DNA of 64,000 bases from Gautieria morchelliformis. Taxonomy: Eukaryota > Basidiomycota > Agaricomycetes > Gomphales > Gomphaceae. The stretch lies in the NCBI GenBank assembly GCA_015179125.1, contig WHVA01000058.1, positions 1 to 64,000 on the forward strand. Direction: 5' to 3'. A program made the translations under genes and the position numbers. The notes beneath the pieces were generated by a model. The model was not told the DNA's origin, did no database searches, and was given only the letters and a program-made list of their open reading frames with translations. Of the stretch, positions 43,628 to 54,634 are shown one piece after another. Within the stretch, counting starts at the first letter, position 1; every line of letters starts with the position of its first letter.

Positions 43628-44422
43628 GAGACCAGTGTGCGAAGTGGAGGAGCGTACACTAAGGGGATGAAATTGGGCTCGCTGGTCACAACTAGTACGA
43701 AAGATCTATTGTGCTGGATTACACAATTGAAGTTGTCGTTCGATTCTCCCACTCCAAATTTCTCCATTGCTGGCTGATACGGGGTTCAGGTGTATCTCAG
43801 TAAGCTTCAGTTACTCTTACGTGGAAGAGGTTTGGAGCAAAGTAGTACCTTGGATCTGGACTTAGGTCTGGCGTGTATGGTCCGGCTGTATGAAGTATTC
43901 TAAAATAATGCCAAAACATGTCATAAAAACATGAACAACTCATCACTGCCCTTACACACCCAGTTGAGACATCACAACACCACATATATGCACCTCCAGG
44001 CCACGTACACGCATTGATTGAGACTTTCTGAGCCCACACGCATTCACATAACACAGCCTATATTACTCCATCAATCTGCGGAAATGTTGTTGATCCAAGA
44101 CCCCGGATTCACCCCTAGCCCGAGACAAAGCCCGAGCCCGAGACGTGGTGATCCATGGAACGACTCAACAGCTAGCCCCTTGTGTACATTTCTTCCATCT
44201 TTCTTTCTTTCTCTCTCTCTTCCAAACAAACAGTCCTTATTTCTGATATCCATGACTATCCACATCTCTTCCTATTCGATAGACAAGATACACACTCGCC
44301 GCTGCATCCAGAATGCCAGCCCCCCGAGTCCAACTGCTTGAGCACACACACAGGTCACCTCCCCATTCCTCACACCGCAGTATGTCCTGTAGCTATGTCC
44401 CGTAGCTAGTTCAATAGCTCGG
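43628..44422. other. Spacer without recognised gene
   Basis: 3' flank of the GST-like gene and left flank of the tyrosine-recombinase element. Contains CCCGAGAC/CCCGAGCC repeats near 44115-44145 and a TTTCTTTCTCTC pyrimidine stretch near 44200. Short minus frames (44054-43797) have no family. Confidence 0.4.
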
Positions 44423-44440
44423 CTTAGTCGCTGCGGGACA
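44423..44440 (+). repeat. Left terminal motif of copy A
   Basis: CTTAGTCGCTGCGGGACA. Compared with the copy B start (TTAGATCGCTGCGGGACA at 61095-61112) it differs by a missing base in GATC. Further GTCCCG-type motifs lie within 100 bp on either side. Confidence 0.5.
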
Positions 44441-44658
44441 TGGAGCGCCGGCGCGCGCGCGTTACGTAAGCCATGTCCCGGACAAGCGGGGTTCGAACCG
44501 TGGGACCGTGGACCTCGCGCACCGGCGGCACGGAATCAAAAGCCAAAAAACGCGAGCGCTGACTCTAGACCCAAAAACAAAAACAATCGGGCGCTCAAAA
44601 AAACGCGGGCGCTCGCGCGATCGCGTCTTGACCTGCGGCCGCCATCCACCTCCCCTTC

Positions 44659-45760
44659 ATGCCACCACATCCCTTTGTGCCTCCCACAGCCTCAGCCATC
44701 AACAGGGCCAAGGGTGCAGAGCTTGATCACTGGATCAGCCAGCTGAACACCCTTTCTTCTGCTCAGGCTGGCCAAAAAAGGAAACTTCTGACCAAGCAAG
44801 GGACTGTGGATGCGCGAAGGCGCAAAATTGCGCATTTTCTTAGGATTGACCTCACCCAGACCACCTCTGACCCTCCCGTTGCTGGCCCCCTCACTGTGGA
44901 CAAGGCCATTGGCAAGGAGCAGTGGGCCTGGGCACGCACACTGGCCCAGGAATGGGCTGAAGCTGAGGCCGCTGGTGTGAGCTTCAAGCTGTGGCCACAG
45001 TCTGAATGTGTGTGACCTTTTTATTTTTATTTTTATTTTTCCATCTGTGCTGACATTCGAGGGTTAACGTTCAAAGCTTACCATCTTCTGCCTGATGACA
45101 GGGAGCGGCTCCAAAAGCTTCTTCCTGGCAGGCCACTGCCCCTCACCTTTCACAACCCATCCGATCGTGACCAGCTCTGAGCACTGACCAGTGCAGCCGC
45201 CGACAATGACCTGGAGTCTTTGGAGAGGCTCAACGACATGTTCTCTGCTGTCCCACACCCCATCCCACCCTCTCCTTCAGCTCCAACATGGCCCGTCCCC
45301 ATTCCTACTTCGTTTGCCTCTTCATCATCTCAGCTGGCTGCGCTCACCGCATGTGATCAAGATATTGAGGTGATGGCACACACAGAGGGCTTGTGTGAGG
45401 TGCTAGAGCAGGTGCAGAGTGGTCTGGTTCAATGCTTGCGTGACAGGTATGGGCCAGGGAAGGACAAGAAGGCTGATCCACTCTGGGCCACACTCAGTCA
45501 ACAGATCTCTCGTCGGGAACGGCTTGCTCGGGACTTTGAGAGTGAGTTTCAAGGTGACATGGAGAGATTCCTTGGCTTCTTCACCTACACCGGTAGTGTG
45601 CGGCGGAAGGTTGAAGTTAAGACACGGTCAATGCATCTCCTGGTCACCAAGGACATCCCCAATCACACCAAACGTCTGGAACAGGAGCAGCAGCAGGAAC
45701 ACTACAAGGATGAGAAAGGTGTGTTTTCCAAGGAGAATGGCTGGAGAGGTGGGGGTCAAA
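44659..45760 (+). pseudogene. Unknown protein gene inside the recombinase element
   Basis: Exon 44659-45012 encodes a hydrophilic, helical protein (AKGAELDHWISQLNTLSSAQ, then RRRKIAHFLRIDL, then GKEQWAWARTLAQEWAEAEA). An intron-like gap (GTGTGACC..., branch-like CTGAC, acceptor TTCAAAG at about 45079) joins LPDDRERLQKLLPGRPLPL. A TGA at about 45178 breaks the frame once. It resumes with DLESLERLNDMFSAVPHP and SDPLWA-like text KKADPLWATLSQQISRRERL and SEFQGDMERFLGFFTYTG. I recall similar proteins of unknown function in Agaricomycetes but cannot name a domain. Convergent with the recombinase gene; the 3' end is disturbed by an LTR-like insertion at 45768. Confidence 0.45.
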
Positions 45761-45767
45761 AAACAAG

Positions 45768-46488
45768 TGGGACATTTATTACGAACTAGAGCCCAAAGCT
45801 AGGGAATGGACCTAGACAAACTAATTAGACAAGTTAATTCTAAAGAATACTAAGTGACTATGGGGTGTGCTACTAAGTGTAGCTAAGGAATTAGGGTCTG
45901 GAGTGACCCGGGATACTTCAGCTAGGACTCGATACGCTTAGAACTCGAGCGCCGGGGGAAATGACCAGCAGAAGTGGTAGTTTTAATTGGGAACAGTGTT
46001 CGGTCTTTTTATACAAGCATATCTAAGATAACTAACGATGAGATTGAGGGGGCATGGGCGAGAGGAAGGTCAGAAGGTGGTGGACTGGGGGTTGGAGATG
46101 GGTGTGGAGCGTTTGTGGGGTAGATCGGGAAGATGGAACTACCTACGTGTACATATTGTGGAGCAACATGATGTGATCGCGAAATGGAACAGGGTTGGGT
46201 CAGGTGAAGAGGGGGAAAAGAAAAAAGATGGGACTCGATAGTCCAGCTGATCTGCGATGTATATGCGGCGTTGTGAGCCCGTGAGAACGCGTGGGCTTGT
46301 GTGGCTCCTTGACTGGCTCGACTTGACTCGACTTGACTCGACTCGACTCAGTGCGCACGTGCATGCCTCAGTGGACTCGTTTGACTCGTGGGATGGTGGA
46401 AGCTCATGGAGGGGAAGGAGTGGTAAGTAACTGGTGGATCAAAGTGGGTGAGGGGATGACAGAATACCGTGCGGTCCATTTCCTAACA
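45768..46488 (-). repeat. Probable LTR inserted in the recombinase element
   Basis: On minus TGTTAGGAAATGG (46488) to AATAAATGTCCCA (45768), beginning TG and ending CA, with a TATA box CTTGTATAAAAAG near 46017 and an AATAAA signal near the end. It contains a CTCGACTTGACTCGA microsatellite at 46318-46350. No target duplication was found, and no partner copy exists in the window. Confidence 0.35.
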
Positions 46489-46517
46489 TTAATTACACCT
46501 TACTGTTAGATGCTATG

Positions 46518-47235
46518 TGTCAAGATTGGATTTTAGGTGTTAATATCATGTGTTAGTGGACACAGCGAATGCCGAACGGCTTGTGCAATGAGGCGTGTAG
46601 TTCGGCAAACAATGCCAAGCCAATAAAGGTTTATGAGTACTGAATGCTCATACGATATCAGTAAATAGGAAAGAGGCGTCATGAGTCAGGGTTGGATAGG
46701 GGTGTGCAGTCAGGACACTTCCTATGGCAGGAATGCATTCACATTCTACCCGTAGATCATATGGGATAAACCCAGCAGACCAAGATTCCGTGCAGGGTAA
46801 TATTTTACCTTCAGACCTGCATGTTTTCTTACATAGGTACCTTTGTCCTCTCTCCCCCCGTTGTTTCACATTCGCACTCCTTCTTTTCTCCATTGCATAT
46901 GTGTTTCAAAAGGGGGTTGAGTCAGGAAGGTGATGGGGCCAGTGATGAGCCATCATGCCAGGTAAAGGATGTCAATTGTGTTTGATGGCGTGCCTGCTGC
47001 TGAATGATGCAAGTAGTGAATGGTTGTTTGGCAAAGTTGGCGAAGGGCAAATGGAGCAAACATAGAGGTGGTAAGACTGTAGATAGGGTGAGCCCCGATT
47101 GGGCAGCCCTCTTATCTTCTGAACATTTATTGGTTCACCCTATTCGCCGAACAGCATACTTATTTGCACAAGTAATTTGGGCATTCGCTGTGTTCACTAA
47201 TACACGATATTAACGCCTAAAAACCAATCTTGACA
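46518..47235. mobile_element. Foldback/MITE-like element, copy 1
   Basis: 718 bp with long imperfect terminal inverted repeats of about 125 bp: left TGTCAAGATTGGATTTTAGG, right (reverse complement) TGTCAAGATTGGTTTTTAGG, both continuing through AACACAGCGAATGCC and TTCGGC. No transposase. A second copy lies at 59367-60262. Non-autonomous; the mobilising enzyme is unknown. No target duplication was identified. Confidence 0.75.
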
Positions 47236-47430
47236 GGCAGCAGATATCACAGTATCACAATGTGTCAGTCGGTATGTGAGGCCCCCAGTTCATTGCCAAG
47301 CTCGCCCAAGAGCTGTCCCAGAAGATTGTGTGATCTCTGTGGCACTGAGCGGTTGCCCTTACAGAAAGTTCTTGAAGTAAACTACATTACTAACTAAAAC
47401 TTGCCTGATGGGCACTGTGATGTTTGGACT

Positions 47431-49085
47431 CTACTTAAAATTCGACTCTAATTTAAAGCATGGATTTTTAGAGTCCTCTGGTCTGTCATAGTCATGGAGG
47501 TGCTCATGGTTGTCGTTAGGGGAGTAGAAATAACGAAACATGGTGATTGCCTCCACCTGTGACCAACCACCCCAGGCAGCTAGCATGCCAACAGTCCACT
47601 GACAGTGCTTGAGGCAATATTGGCAGCCTCCGCGGCGGAAGGAATGTGTCCCGTAGAGTGCCCAGCTACAATAACCCAAGCTCTGCATGTCCTTTGTCAG
47701 TGAACGACTAACAATGGCCCCAGTCTAAGGGGGGGGAACAAAGGCTCAGGAATGAGGACCAAGGACAGTATAGAACACATACCAGAGGCTCGTTGTGCAA
47801 CACACCACCTGAAGAGTTGACTTTCAAGAACAGTGGGCCAGTGCAGGGTATCTCAGGCCCATAGAGCCTTGCCAAACGCAGAAGTGCACGAATGGGACAT
47901 ATCTGAACATCAGCATCATTTGCATATAGGCGCCAAGTATGAGTGACACCACTCTGGGCTGACTTCCGAGTGACAAGCTTGATATCATAGTAGCAGCCTG
48001 TAGCAGGAAGATGTCAGACTTTATGGCTGATACTAGTGACTGTCACATATGTTCACCAGGATGGAAATCAATGCTCTCAAATGTCAAATGGACGGCTTCT
48101 TCAATTCGAAGCAGCAGTAGCCATGCAAGAAGATAAGTAGCCTGTGAGGGGATACATATTCAGATCAGGACTGAAAACTGGTTATAAATGCATTGCTTAC
48201 ATATCGAACCACACCCCACCGACGCTCAGCAACTGAGAGACCATTCTCCTCCAGGCACAGCTGATGCAGGCTGTGCATGTCTTCCAATGTTAAGGCCCTA
48301 GCTGACTGTGAGGTCTCACCCGCTGCTGCCTTGGTTTTCTCAAGGCCAATCATAAACTGGGAGACGATTGGAGAGTGAGTGGGAAGACCATAACTGTAGG
48401 AAAGCTTAGCCGATATCCATGGGTAAGAAGGTCATCCTCACCAAGTAGCCAAGTTCCTATCTACTCGCCATTCCGTCACATTTTCTTCAGGGCAAAGTGT
48501 CTTGTAGAAGTAGGTGAGGGCAGCACGGATGGAGACAGCAGTAGCAAACTGTAAACTGAATCAGTTTCAAGCTAACTGAACTACAAGGGTGAGACTGAAA
48601 TACCTTTTTTCCTTCACAACCGTCTGCGATTGGCCTGCATTTTTTGGTGATGAATGATCGCACCTCAAAGGGAGATTGGGAATTGACCTCAGGGGTCCAA
48701 TTGGGGTTCTCTTCCAGCATAAACTTGACAAAAGCACGAACAATACTTAAGTCAATGGTGAGTTATATCATTTACACTCTGCAGGAGCCTGTCAACTCAC
48801 TGAAGATGTCCAGCCCGAGTTTTGTCAGTAATATTACGCCTGGCTATTGCATCTGCAACATCTTCAAGCTTTGATTTTTCTTCAGGAAAGTCCTCAAGGG
48901 CAGCGTGGACCAGGTCATCTATATTGTTAGCATCAGATGCCCAGGTCTCTTGCTCCAGCTCTAGCCGGGTTTGCTCCTCTAGGATCTAGGGAATGAGATT
49001 GGTCAGATACATATCATGGGAGTAGAATGTGAGCACTTGCCTTTTGTTCAATTTCATCTGGAGGTTGGAGGCTGGCAGACGACAT
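47431..49085 (-). CDS. Crypton-like tyrosine recombinase, eight exons, intact
   Basis: Exons on minus: 49085-49041, 48985-48801, 48745-48604, 48548-48442, 48393-48201, 48141-48057, 47997-47783, 47724-47431, together 1,266 nt, 421 residues and stop. Intron 1 has a GC-AG pair (GCAAGT...CCCTAG); the others are GT-AG. N-terminal part: MSSASLQPPDEIEQK and an acidic helical region, then a SAM-like core-binding region (FMLEENPNW, TKAAAGETSQSARALTLEDM). Catalytic part: box I Arg in LLLLRIEEAVHLTFESIDF, HxxR in GTHSFRRGG, a Trp in AAWGGWSQVEA and the nucleophile Tyr in MFRYFYS. This R-H-x-x-R-W-Y set defines tyrosine recombinases, which cut and join DNA through a 3'-phosphotyrosine. Length and intact splicing argue for a functional gene. 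Family call is from motif order. Confidence 0.85.
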
Positions 49086-49553
49086 GGTGGTGGATGCGCA
49101 CGTATGATTGATCGATCGCAGGCGAGTTTGAAAACCGCCACGCACGGTGGCCGTTTGCGCCGTCGCATTTTCTTTTTGTGCAATCTATTGTATTAGTTCT
49201 TGTGTTATCCATCTATGTTGACAGAGTATTTTTATGTATAGCTAAGGTTGCCACATTGGTTAAGACTTAATTTTCATATTTATTTATTTTCCATTAAAAA
49301 TTGAAAATATAGAAAATGTTACATGCTAAATATCTTCAAGTAACGGCGGCATTGCATGTGCACGCACGGGGGTGGTCGGTGGAGGTCGAGGCGGCCGTAG
49401 CGTCGCGGTGGAGGACGCGGCGACATCGTCGTCACATGCAAGGAAACGGCGAGGGAGCAGGAAAGCTAGGAGGCAGACTCACAGAGGGCGCAGGGGGTGC
49501 AGGGGGCACAATGGAAACAATGGGCCCAAGGAGCGAAGGGAGGATCGAAGGAA

Positions 49554-49811
49554 TCAGAGGGAGTGCAGGTAACTGACAGGGGGTGCATGGGGCGCAATGG
49601 AAACAATGGGCCCAAGGAGCGAAGGGAGGATCGAAGGAATCGGAGGGAGCGCAGGTAACTGATGGGGCACAAGGGACACAATGGGCCCAAGGAGCAAAGG
49701 GAGGATCGAGGGAGCAGGAAACCTAGGAGGCAGACTCACAGAGGGCGCAAGGGGTGCAGGGAGCGCAAATGCAGAGGTGGTGATGGCAAGGAGGACAAAG
49801 GAGTGCATCAT
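49554..49811 (-). CDS. Small secreted Pro/Leu-rich protein, copy A
   Basis: 85 residues: MMHSFVLLAITTSAFA, a typical secretion signal cleaved after Ala16, then a Pro/Leu/Ile/Ser-rich mature part with two copies of a unit PSILPxLLGPIVSxxPH. No Cys. The DNA behind it repeats the same unit again (49466-49560), and GTGAGTCTGCCTCCTAG-like segments within could be spliced, so the true product may differ. A TATA box (TATAAATT, minus, 49912-49905) lies about 95 bp upstream of the ATG. Copy B at 62671 differs at one residue (Ala11 versus Thr11). Secreted hydrophobic small proteins in fungi can be effectors or surface proteins; the function here is unknown. Confidence 0.6.
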   Translation of the reverse strand: MMHSFVLLAITTSAFALPAPLAPSVSLPPRFPAPSILPLLLGPIVSLVPHQLPALPPIPSILPSLLGPIVSIAPHAPPVSYLHSL

Positions 49812-49904
49812 GGTAATGACCGTGGATTGTAAGTAGGGCGTGTGATGACGGTTGGGGAAAGGATCAGAAGGATGAACGGGGAGCCGTGTAGATGTTATCC
49901 AAGG

Positions 49905-49912
49905 AATTTATA
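49905..49912 (-). promoter_or_regulatory. TATA box of the secreted-protein gene, copy A
   Basis: TATAAATT on minus, followed by a C/T-rich leader and then ATG at 49811. The same arrangement is kept in copy B (62570-62577). Confidence 0.6.
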
Positions 49913-50039
49913 CCGTCCCCCAGTACTGGTTGGACTGGCGCCACCGGGCTATTCAACCAATCTAACTGAATGGCAATCATTGTCATTCAGTCAGCAGTTC
50001 TATAGATTAGGACTGGGACAAGATACTTCATAAATTTGC

Positions 50040-51320
50040 CAAGGATCGTCGTCGCATGTGCATGGGGGCACGTGGCCCGTGGTGCGCGGGCAGGCAGTGC
50101 GTGGGGAGGTGGTGCGCGTGGAGGGAGGTGATGCTGGAGGTGGTGTGGAGGGCAGGCAGTGTGCGGCGAGGTGGTGCGTGTGGAGGCGGTGTGGCATGCA
50201 GTGCACGTCGTGCATGGGCAGGCAGTGCGCGGGTCATCGTCCCGTGCGCACGCAAAGGGCGGGTAGAGGTGGTGCCCGTGGAGGGAGGACGTGGGGGGCA
50301 GGCAGTGCGCGGCGAGGTGGTGCGTGTGGAGGCGGCGTGGCATGCGGTGCACGTCGTGCACGGGCAGACAGTGCGCAGGTCGTCATCGCGTGCGCACGCA
50401 AAGGGCGGGTAGAGGTGGTGCCCGTGGATGTGATGGCGGCGGCGTCATCGCATGTGCGGGCAGGTAGTGCATGTGGAGGTGACGGTGGTGTCGTCGCGTG
50501 TGGTGCGCGCGGAGGTGGTGCGCGCGGAGGTGACGGCGGTGTCGTCGTCGCTTGTGGGCAGGTAGTGCATGCGGAGGTGGTGTGCGCCGTGTGCGTGCAG
50601 GTGGTGCACGCGGAGGTGGTGCGCGTGGAGGTGATGGCGGCGTCGTCGCCGCGTGTGGGCAGGTAGTGCGCGTGGAGGTGATGGTGCTGTCGTCGCGTGT
50701 GTGCGCAGGTAGTGCACGCGGAGGTGGTGTGCGTGGAGGTGACGGCGTTGTCGTCGCGTGTGCGGGCAGGTAGTGCGCGCGGAGGTGGTGCGCGTGGAGG
50801 TGACGGCGGTGGCATCGTCGCGTGTGGTGCGCGCCGTGTGGGTGCAGGTTGTGTGCACGTAGTGCGCACGGAAGTGGTGCGAGCGGAGGTGACGGTGGCC
50901 TCGTCGCGTGTGTGCGCAGGTAGTGCGCGCGGAGGTGGTGCGTGTGGAGGTGACGGTGTCGTCGTCGTCGCGTGTGCGGGCAGGTAGTGCGCGCAGATGT
51001 GACGGCGGCGTCGTCGTCGCGTGTGCGCAGGTAGTGCGCGCGGAGGTGGTGCGTGCGGAGGTGACGGCGGCGGCGTCGTCACGCGTGGTGCATGCCGTGT
51101 GCGTGCAGGTTGTGTGCAGGTAGTGCGCGTGGAGGTGGTGCGAGCGGAGGTGACGGCGGCCTCGTCACGTGTGTACGCAGGTAGTGCGCGTGGAGGTGAC
51201 AGCGTCGTCGTCGTTGCGTGTGCGGGCAGGTAGTGCGCAAGGTGGTGCGCGCGGATGTGACGGCGGCTTCGTCGTCGCGTGCTGTGGTGGTAGCCTTGCG
51301 GGTGCAAGGGGAGGGTGAGT
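50040..51320. repeat. GC-rich minisatellite in copy A
   Basis: About 1.28 kb of imperfect tandem units of roughly 40-60 bp built from GTGGAGGTGACGGCG, GTCGTCGCGTGTG and GGGCAGGTAGTGCGCG (plus strand). The strand is strongly asymmetric: G-rich on plus, C-rich on the recombinase-coding strand. It lies between the element end and the secreted-protein gene. The corresponding array in copy B is about 0.9 kb. Long open frames across it (for example 382 codons on minus from 51382) are Thr/His/Arg/Pro repeats and most likely accidental. Confidence 0.8.
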
Positions 51321-51742
51321 GGGTGGCAAGGGAAGTAATCAGACGCCGTAGGAAAAAACAAGATTCGTATTACCTCAGCCATGTCCCGCAGAGCGACCAG
51401 AATCGACTTTTTTTACGGGAAATGGCCCCCACTGACAGCACAGTGGGTGCCTGGCATGTCCCGCAATGCGCTAAACCTTGATGGCGATTGCGGGACATGC
51501 GCTAAGAATGGAGCGAAGGGCGGCTATAGGGAAGCACGCGGCCTCACCGAGCCAGCACGTGAAACACGTCCCTCACGCGTCTGAAGGAGTTCCTTCAGTG
51601 GCGAGAGTGACCCCCAGGTGGGGGGCCGGCGTCCCCTTCACCAGCGCTGTCGCTGCGGTCGTCGCGATCGGTGCTGCAGGCAGCAGAAAAAAAACCGGCC
51701 GGGGGCCACTCACGTAAGCCCCGCCTGGCATCGGCCGCCGCG

Positions 51743-51761
51743 TGTCCCGCAGTGATCTAAG
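51743..51761 (-). repeat. Right terminal motif of copy A
   Basis: On minus CTTAGATCACTGCGGGACA. Sequence shared with copy B starts a few bases outside it (AAGCAACC), so the true boundary may be near 51768. Confidence 0.6.
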
Positions 51762-51768
51762 GGTTGCT

Positions 51769-52621
51769 TACTAATGCGGTTTTTGTGCTGCGTCCCAGGG
51801 CTTCTGCTCTTCTTGCGCGCTTCTTCCGAGCTTCTTTCGCCACTTCGCGCTTCTTCTGCAGCTTCTGCCCATCGATGCTAACCCCGCCTCCCAGATAACA
51901 GAACACTCCAACATTCTGCGTGACTTCGCGAACCACTACATCTCCCGCTCCCTGCGCACGCCACATCGACGTAGCGAGCTGCCGACGGCCTGGGCAACCC
52001 CACCCCGCGCCATCCGAGGTCGTGGAGATGGCGCACCGTGCGGAGCTCGTGATGCGTTTGGTGGAGCATTTGCGGAGGCTTTCCGGGGTGGTGGGGGTGG
52101 TGCTGGCGGCGTGGATGGGATAGGTATCCCGGCGGGGGCGGGGGTAGAGGAGATGGAGTTGGCACTGGGAGGGCGGGTTCGGGGGCGGTGCGAGTGGTGG
52201 GAGAGGGATGGAAGGGGGAAGAGGGAGAAGGTGAGGGAGAAAGGGGGAAGAGGAATCATGACGATAGGGACGTGTGTGAGCGTGACAGGGACAGGGACAG
52301 GGATAGGGCGGGTGGGGGTGAGCGGGGTGAGAAGGAACGGGGCCACGATAGAGGTGAGATTGGCTCGTGCAGGCACAACCTATGCAGGCGATGCATGTGG
52401 TTCATAAGGTCAAAATTGCAAGAACACCGATACCCTATTATCTATCCGATCTGCCAGAATGAGAAATAATCAGGCAGTAAGAGTGCACTCTCTTTTGATA
52501 GTCGCTTCCGATGCGTACTGAGACATCTTATGCTATCTTTCATCTTTTTCTCAGTTCTCAGTTATCCTTGACTGTCCCAAGTTTGTCCCCTTACCCCAAT
52601 TGTTCTCATATCATTCACTAG
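51769..52621. other. GC-rich region between copy A and the IBR-like remnant
   Basis: Contains a Gly/Arg/Glu-rich coding-like stretch on plus (52190-52400: GDRDVC-type charged repeats, ending GSCRHNLCRRC) that may be the N-terminal part of the IBR-like gene downstream. No certain model. Confidence 0.35.
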
Positions 52622-53110
52622 GTGCTGGTGCTCCACCTTTGTCGATCTCAATGACCACAAGGACATGAAGCTCCTCATGTTTCCTCTCCGCGGCTGCAAT
52701 CACATATGGTGCAAGGGCTGCCAACGATACGTCGAGCCTCGGAGCCAGGTACCCAGCATTCCTGTGACGGGTCACTGGAGCTAGACGACCTGATGAATTA
52801 CGGGGTTGGAAATATTGCCCAGGTTGGTGTCACGAGTGGAAAGACCAGCACAGGTATACATAAGTAATGATCTTCACACATGCTGCAAAACTCCCACTGA
52901 GAAACGTGACGGGTGTAATCATATGTCGGTGGGTTGTAATTGAACCTGAGGATCTTCGAGTCGTTACATACGTCATGTGGTATTGCAATGTCTGGCGAGT
53001 GGTCGCAACACGTTCGTTCCATCATTCTTTCACTTTGAAGTGCGGCTGATTATCACTGCTCAAGCCATTTTTGTTACATCTGCGGCGAAAGCACCGTGCG
53101 ATCGGCGCAT
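52622..53110 (+). pseudogene. IBR/RING-like zinc-binding domain remnant
   Basis: Pieces of an RBR-type (RING-IBR) zinc domain appear in order in different frames: CWCSTF and CNHIWCKGCQRYVEP (52622-52750), DGSLELDDLMNYGGW-type and WKYCPG (52770-52830), KTPTEKRDGCNHMSVG (52890-52940) and HFCYICGES (53065-53095). RBR proteins are E3 ubiquitin ligases. Frame changes between every block, or unrecognised introns, make this a remnant unless proved otherwise. GCNHM and HFCYICG are the strongest signals. Confidence 0.5.
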
Positions 53111-54634
53111 CAAGGAGACGTTGGTCCAGTGATTACGAGGCATTACCGACAGCGTGAGTTGTTTCAGCATTGGAAAGGGCTTGGATTCGAGCCGTGAGGC
53201 GTGCGCTGATTGCTGAGATGTACGGCGCTCGCTGCATGGGAGCACGCTTCTAGTAGTATGATGTGTTGAAATAATGACGTTGCTCAGGGCTGTAATAACA
53301 TAACTTATGCTTTCTACCTCAAACATCAACCAAAGTTACATCCCCAGCTCTGTAGGAGGTGGACCTGAATTGTCCTGTCTGATAGCTTAAGAGATGTAGC
53401 CGGGGAAAGACTTAGCGATAGGATTATTTACAATGGTCTTCGTTAGTCGTCGACATAGATAGTGAGCTCATGAGACGTGGCCAAGGTGCGGTGAGCTGTC
53501 TATGATGCTTTTCTGCTGAGTATTGTCTTGAAATACACATGACGTTTGCACCACAGCATCGACATCTCAGGCACGGAATCCTGCTATCTTTGGCCCATGT
53601 AATGGATGGTCTGTCGACTGATGATGCACTGGTCGGATGGTTCATAATCGTATTACGGCTTTCTGAGTGGCAATTGAATTGGTAAGCTTACCGATACTAA
53701 AACATCACAGAGGACCGCACGGACCACGGTGGCACCCGAGTCACCTTATATTGAAAGGATCGGTTGCTGCGACTGCGCCTGGTGCTGGCCGCCCTAGCGG
53801 TTAGGCCTGCACCGCCGAATGTTCGAGCTGTTGCTCGGCCTGCTGCAGGACACCAGCAGCGCCGCTGCCGGTATTCCCCACACCAGTGCCATCCCCCCCC
53901 AGGACGCCAAGGTTGGGGATTGGGTGTGCGCTGGGGGTGGGAGGGAGGCTGTGTGGGCTGGACGGGTGTGTGCGCCTGCCAGAGCCAGAACCACCCGCAT
54001 CTGCAGCAGGCACCGCACCCCGCCCACACATGCACAGACTATGGCGCGCTGCATTCCACATTGACGAGTACAACACGAATGCGTGGAAGATGGGGTGCTG
54101 TGGTGTGAGTCGTGCATGCTGTGCGTTCACGCTTCTTCCATTCAAAATACTGTATTGCCCAAGTTCCCGGTGCTTGGACCGCGACGAAGTAGTTTGCTTG
54201 TAGACGTGCGTGGGTCCAGCCTCTCATCTCGCCTATTTAACACTCGACGTGCTTCGCAAAGACCTTAAGATGATCTATGGGAGCCCAAACTTCGACTTGG
54301 AACTCAAGCTGGTCCTTGTGGCCACCGGCCTTGGCTTCTAACGTTTACCGGTTATCAGTGTACCACTAACCTTCGCAGTGACTTTACATCTTACTTTATG
54401 AAATCTCAAGTTGTCCTTTTCACATGATGGGCTCTGTATAGATCAGAGGTTTAAAATTAAGCTTCAAAGGCAAAGAATAAGTCGTACACAGTAATGGGAT
54501 TGGCGACATCCCGCACAAATTAGCATATTCATTGACATCCGATTGCAAGTGGTTGACTGACAATTATGAAGAAAAGGTTGTTTCTCTTATGCTTCTTGTG
54601 AAGTTGTCATGGTTCTAGGATAAGAGATATAGTA
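53111..54634. other. Region without recognised gene
   Basis: 53111-53700 has only short frames. 53700-54260 is GC-rich with overlapping frames on both strands (for example plus from 53764), none with a recognised domain. 54260-54634 is AT-rich. Confidence 0.35.

Larger units (their letters stand above)
44423..51761. mobile_element. Tyrosine-recombinase (Crypton-like) element, copy A
   Basis: Defined by matching inverted end motifs (CTTAGTCGCTGCGGGACA at 44423-44440; its near reverse complement TGTCCCGCAGTGATCTAAG at 51743-51761), a full-length tyrosine recombinase gene (49085-47431, minus), an unknown gene (from 44659, plus), a secreted small protein gene (49811-49554, minus) and a GC minisatellite. 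Copy B (from about 61086) repeats the right half in inverted orientation, which independently supports the right boundary. The left boundary is inferred from the end motif only. Two later insertions (45768-46488 and 46518-47235) lie within. Classic Cryptons lack inverted termini, so this may be a variant or a composite. Confidence 0.6.

Noticed and set aside
44485-44500. GGTTCGAACC B-box-like palindrome
   Set aside because: No A box at the right distance and no tRNA fold; probably part of the GC-rich terminal region.
50234-51382. 382-codon open frame across the minisatellite (minus) and similar frames in copy B
   Set aside because: Composition is a translation of the repeat units (Thr/His/Arg/Pro); lengths differ between copies (382 versus 186 codons) and frames are open on both strands, as expected from GC-rich repeats.
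52111-52407. Gly/Arg-rich plus frame as an independent gene
   Set aside because: Low-complexity GC-rich text open in several frames; at best the N-terminal part of the IBR-like remnant.
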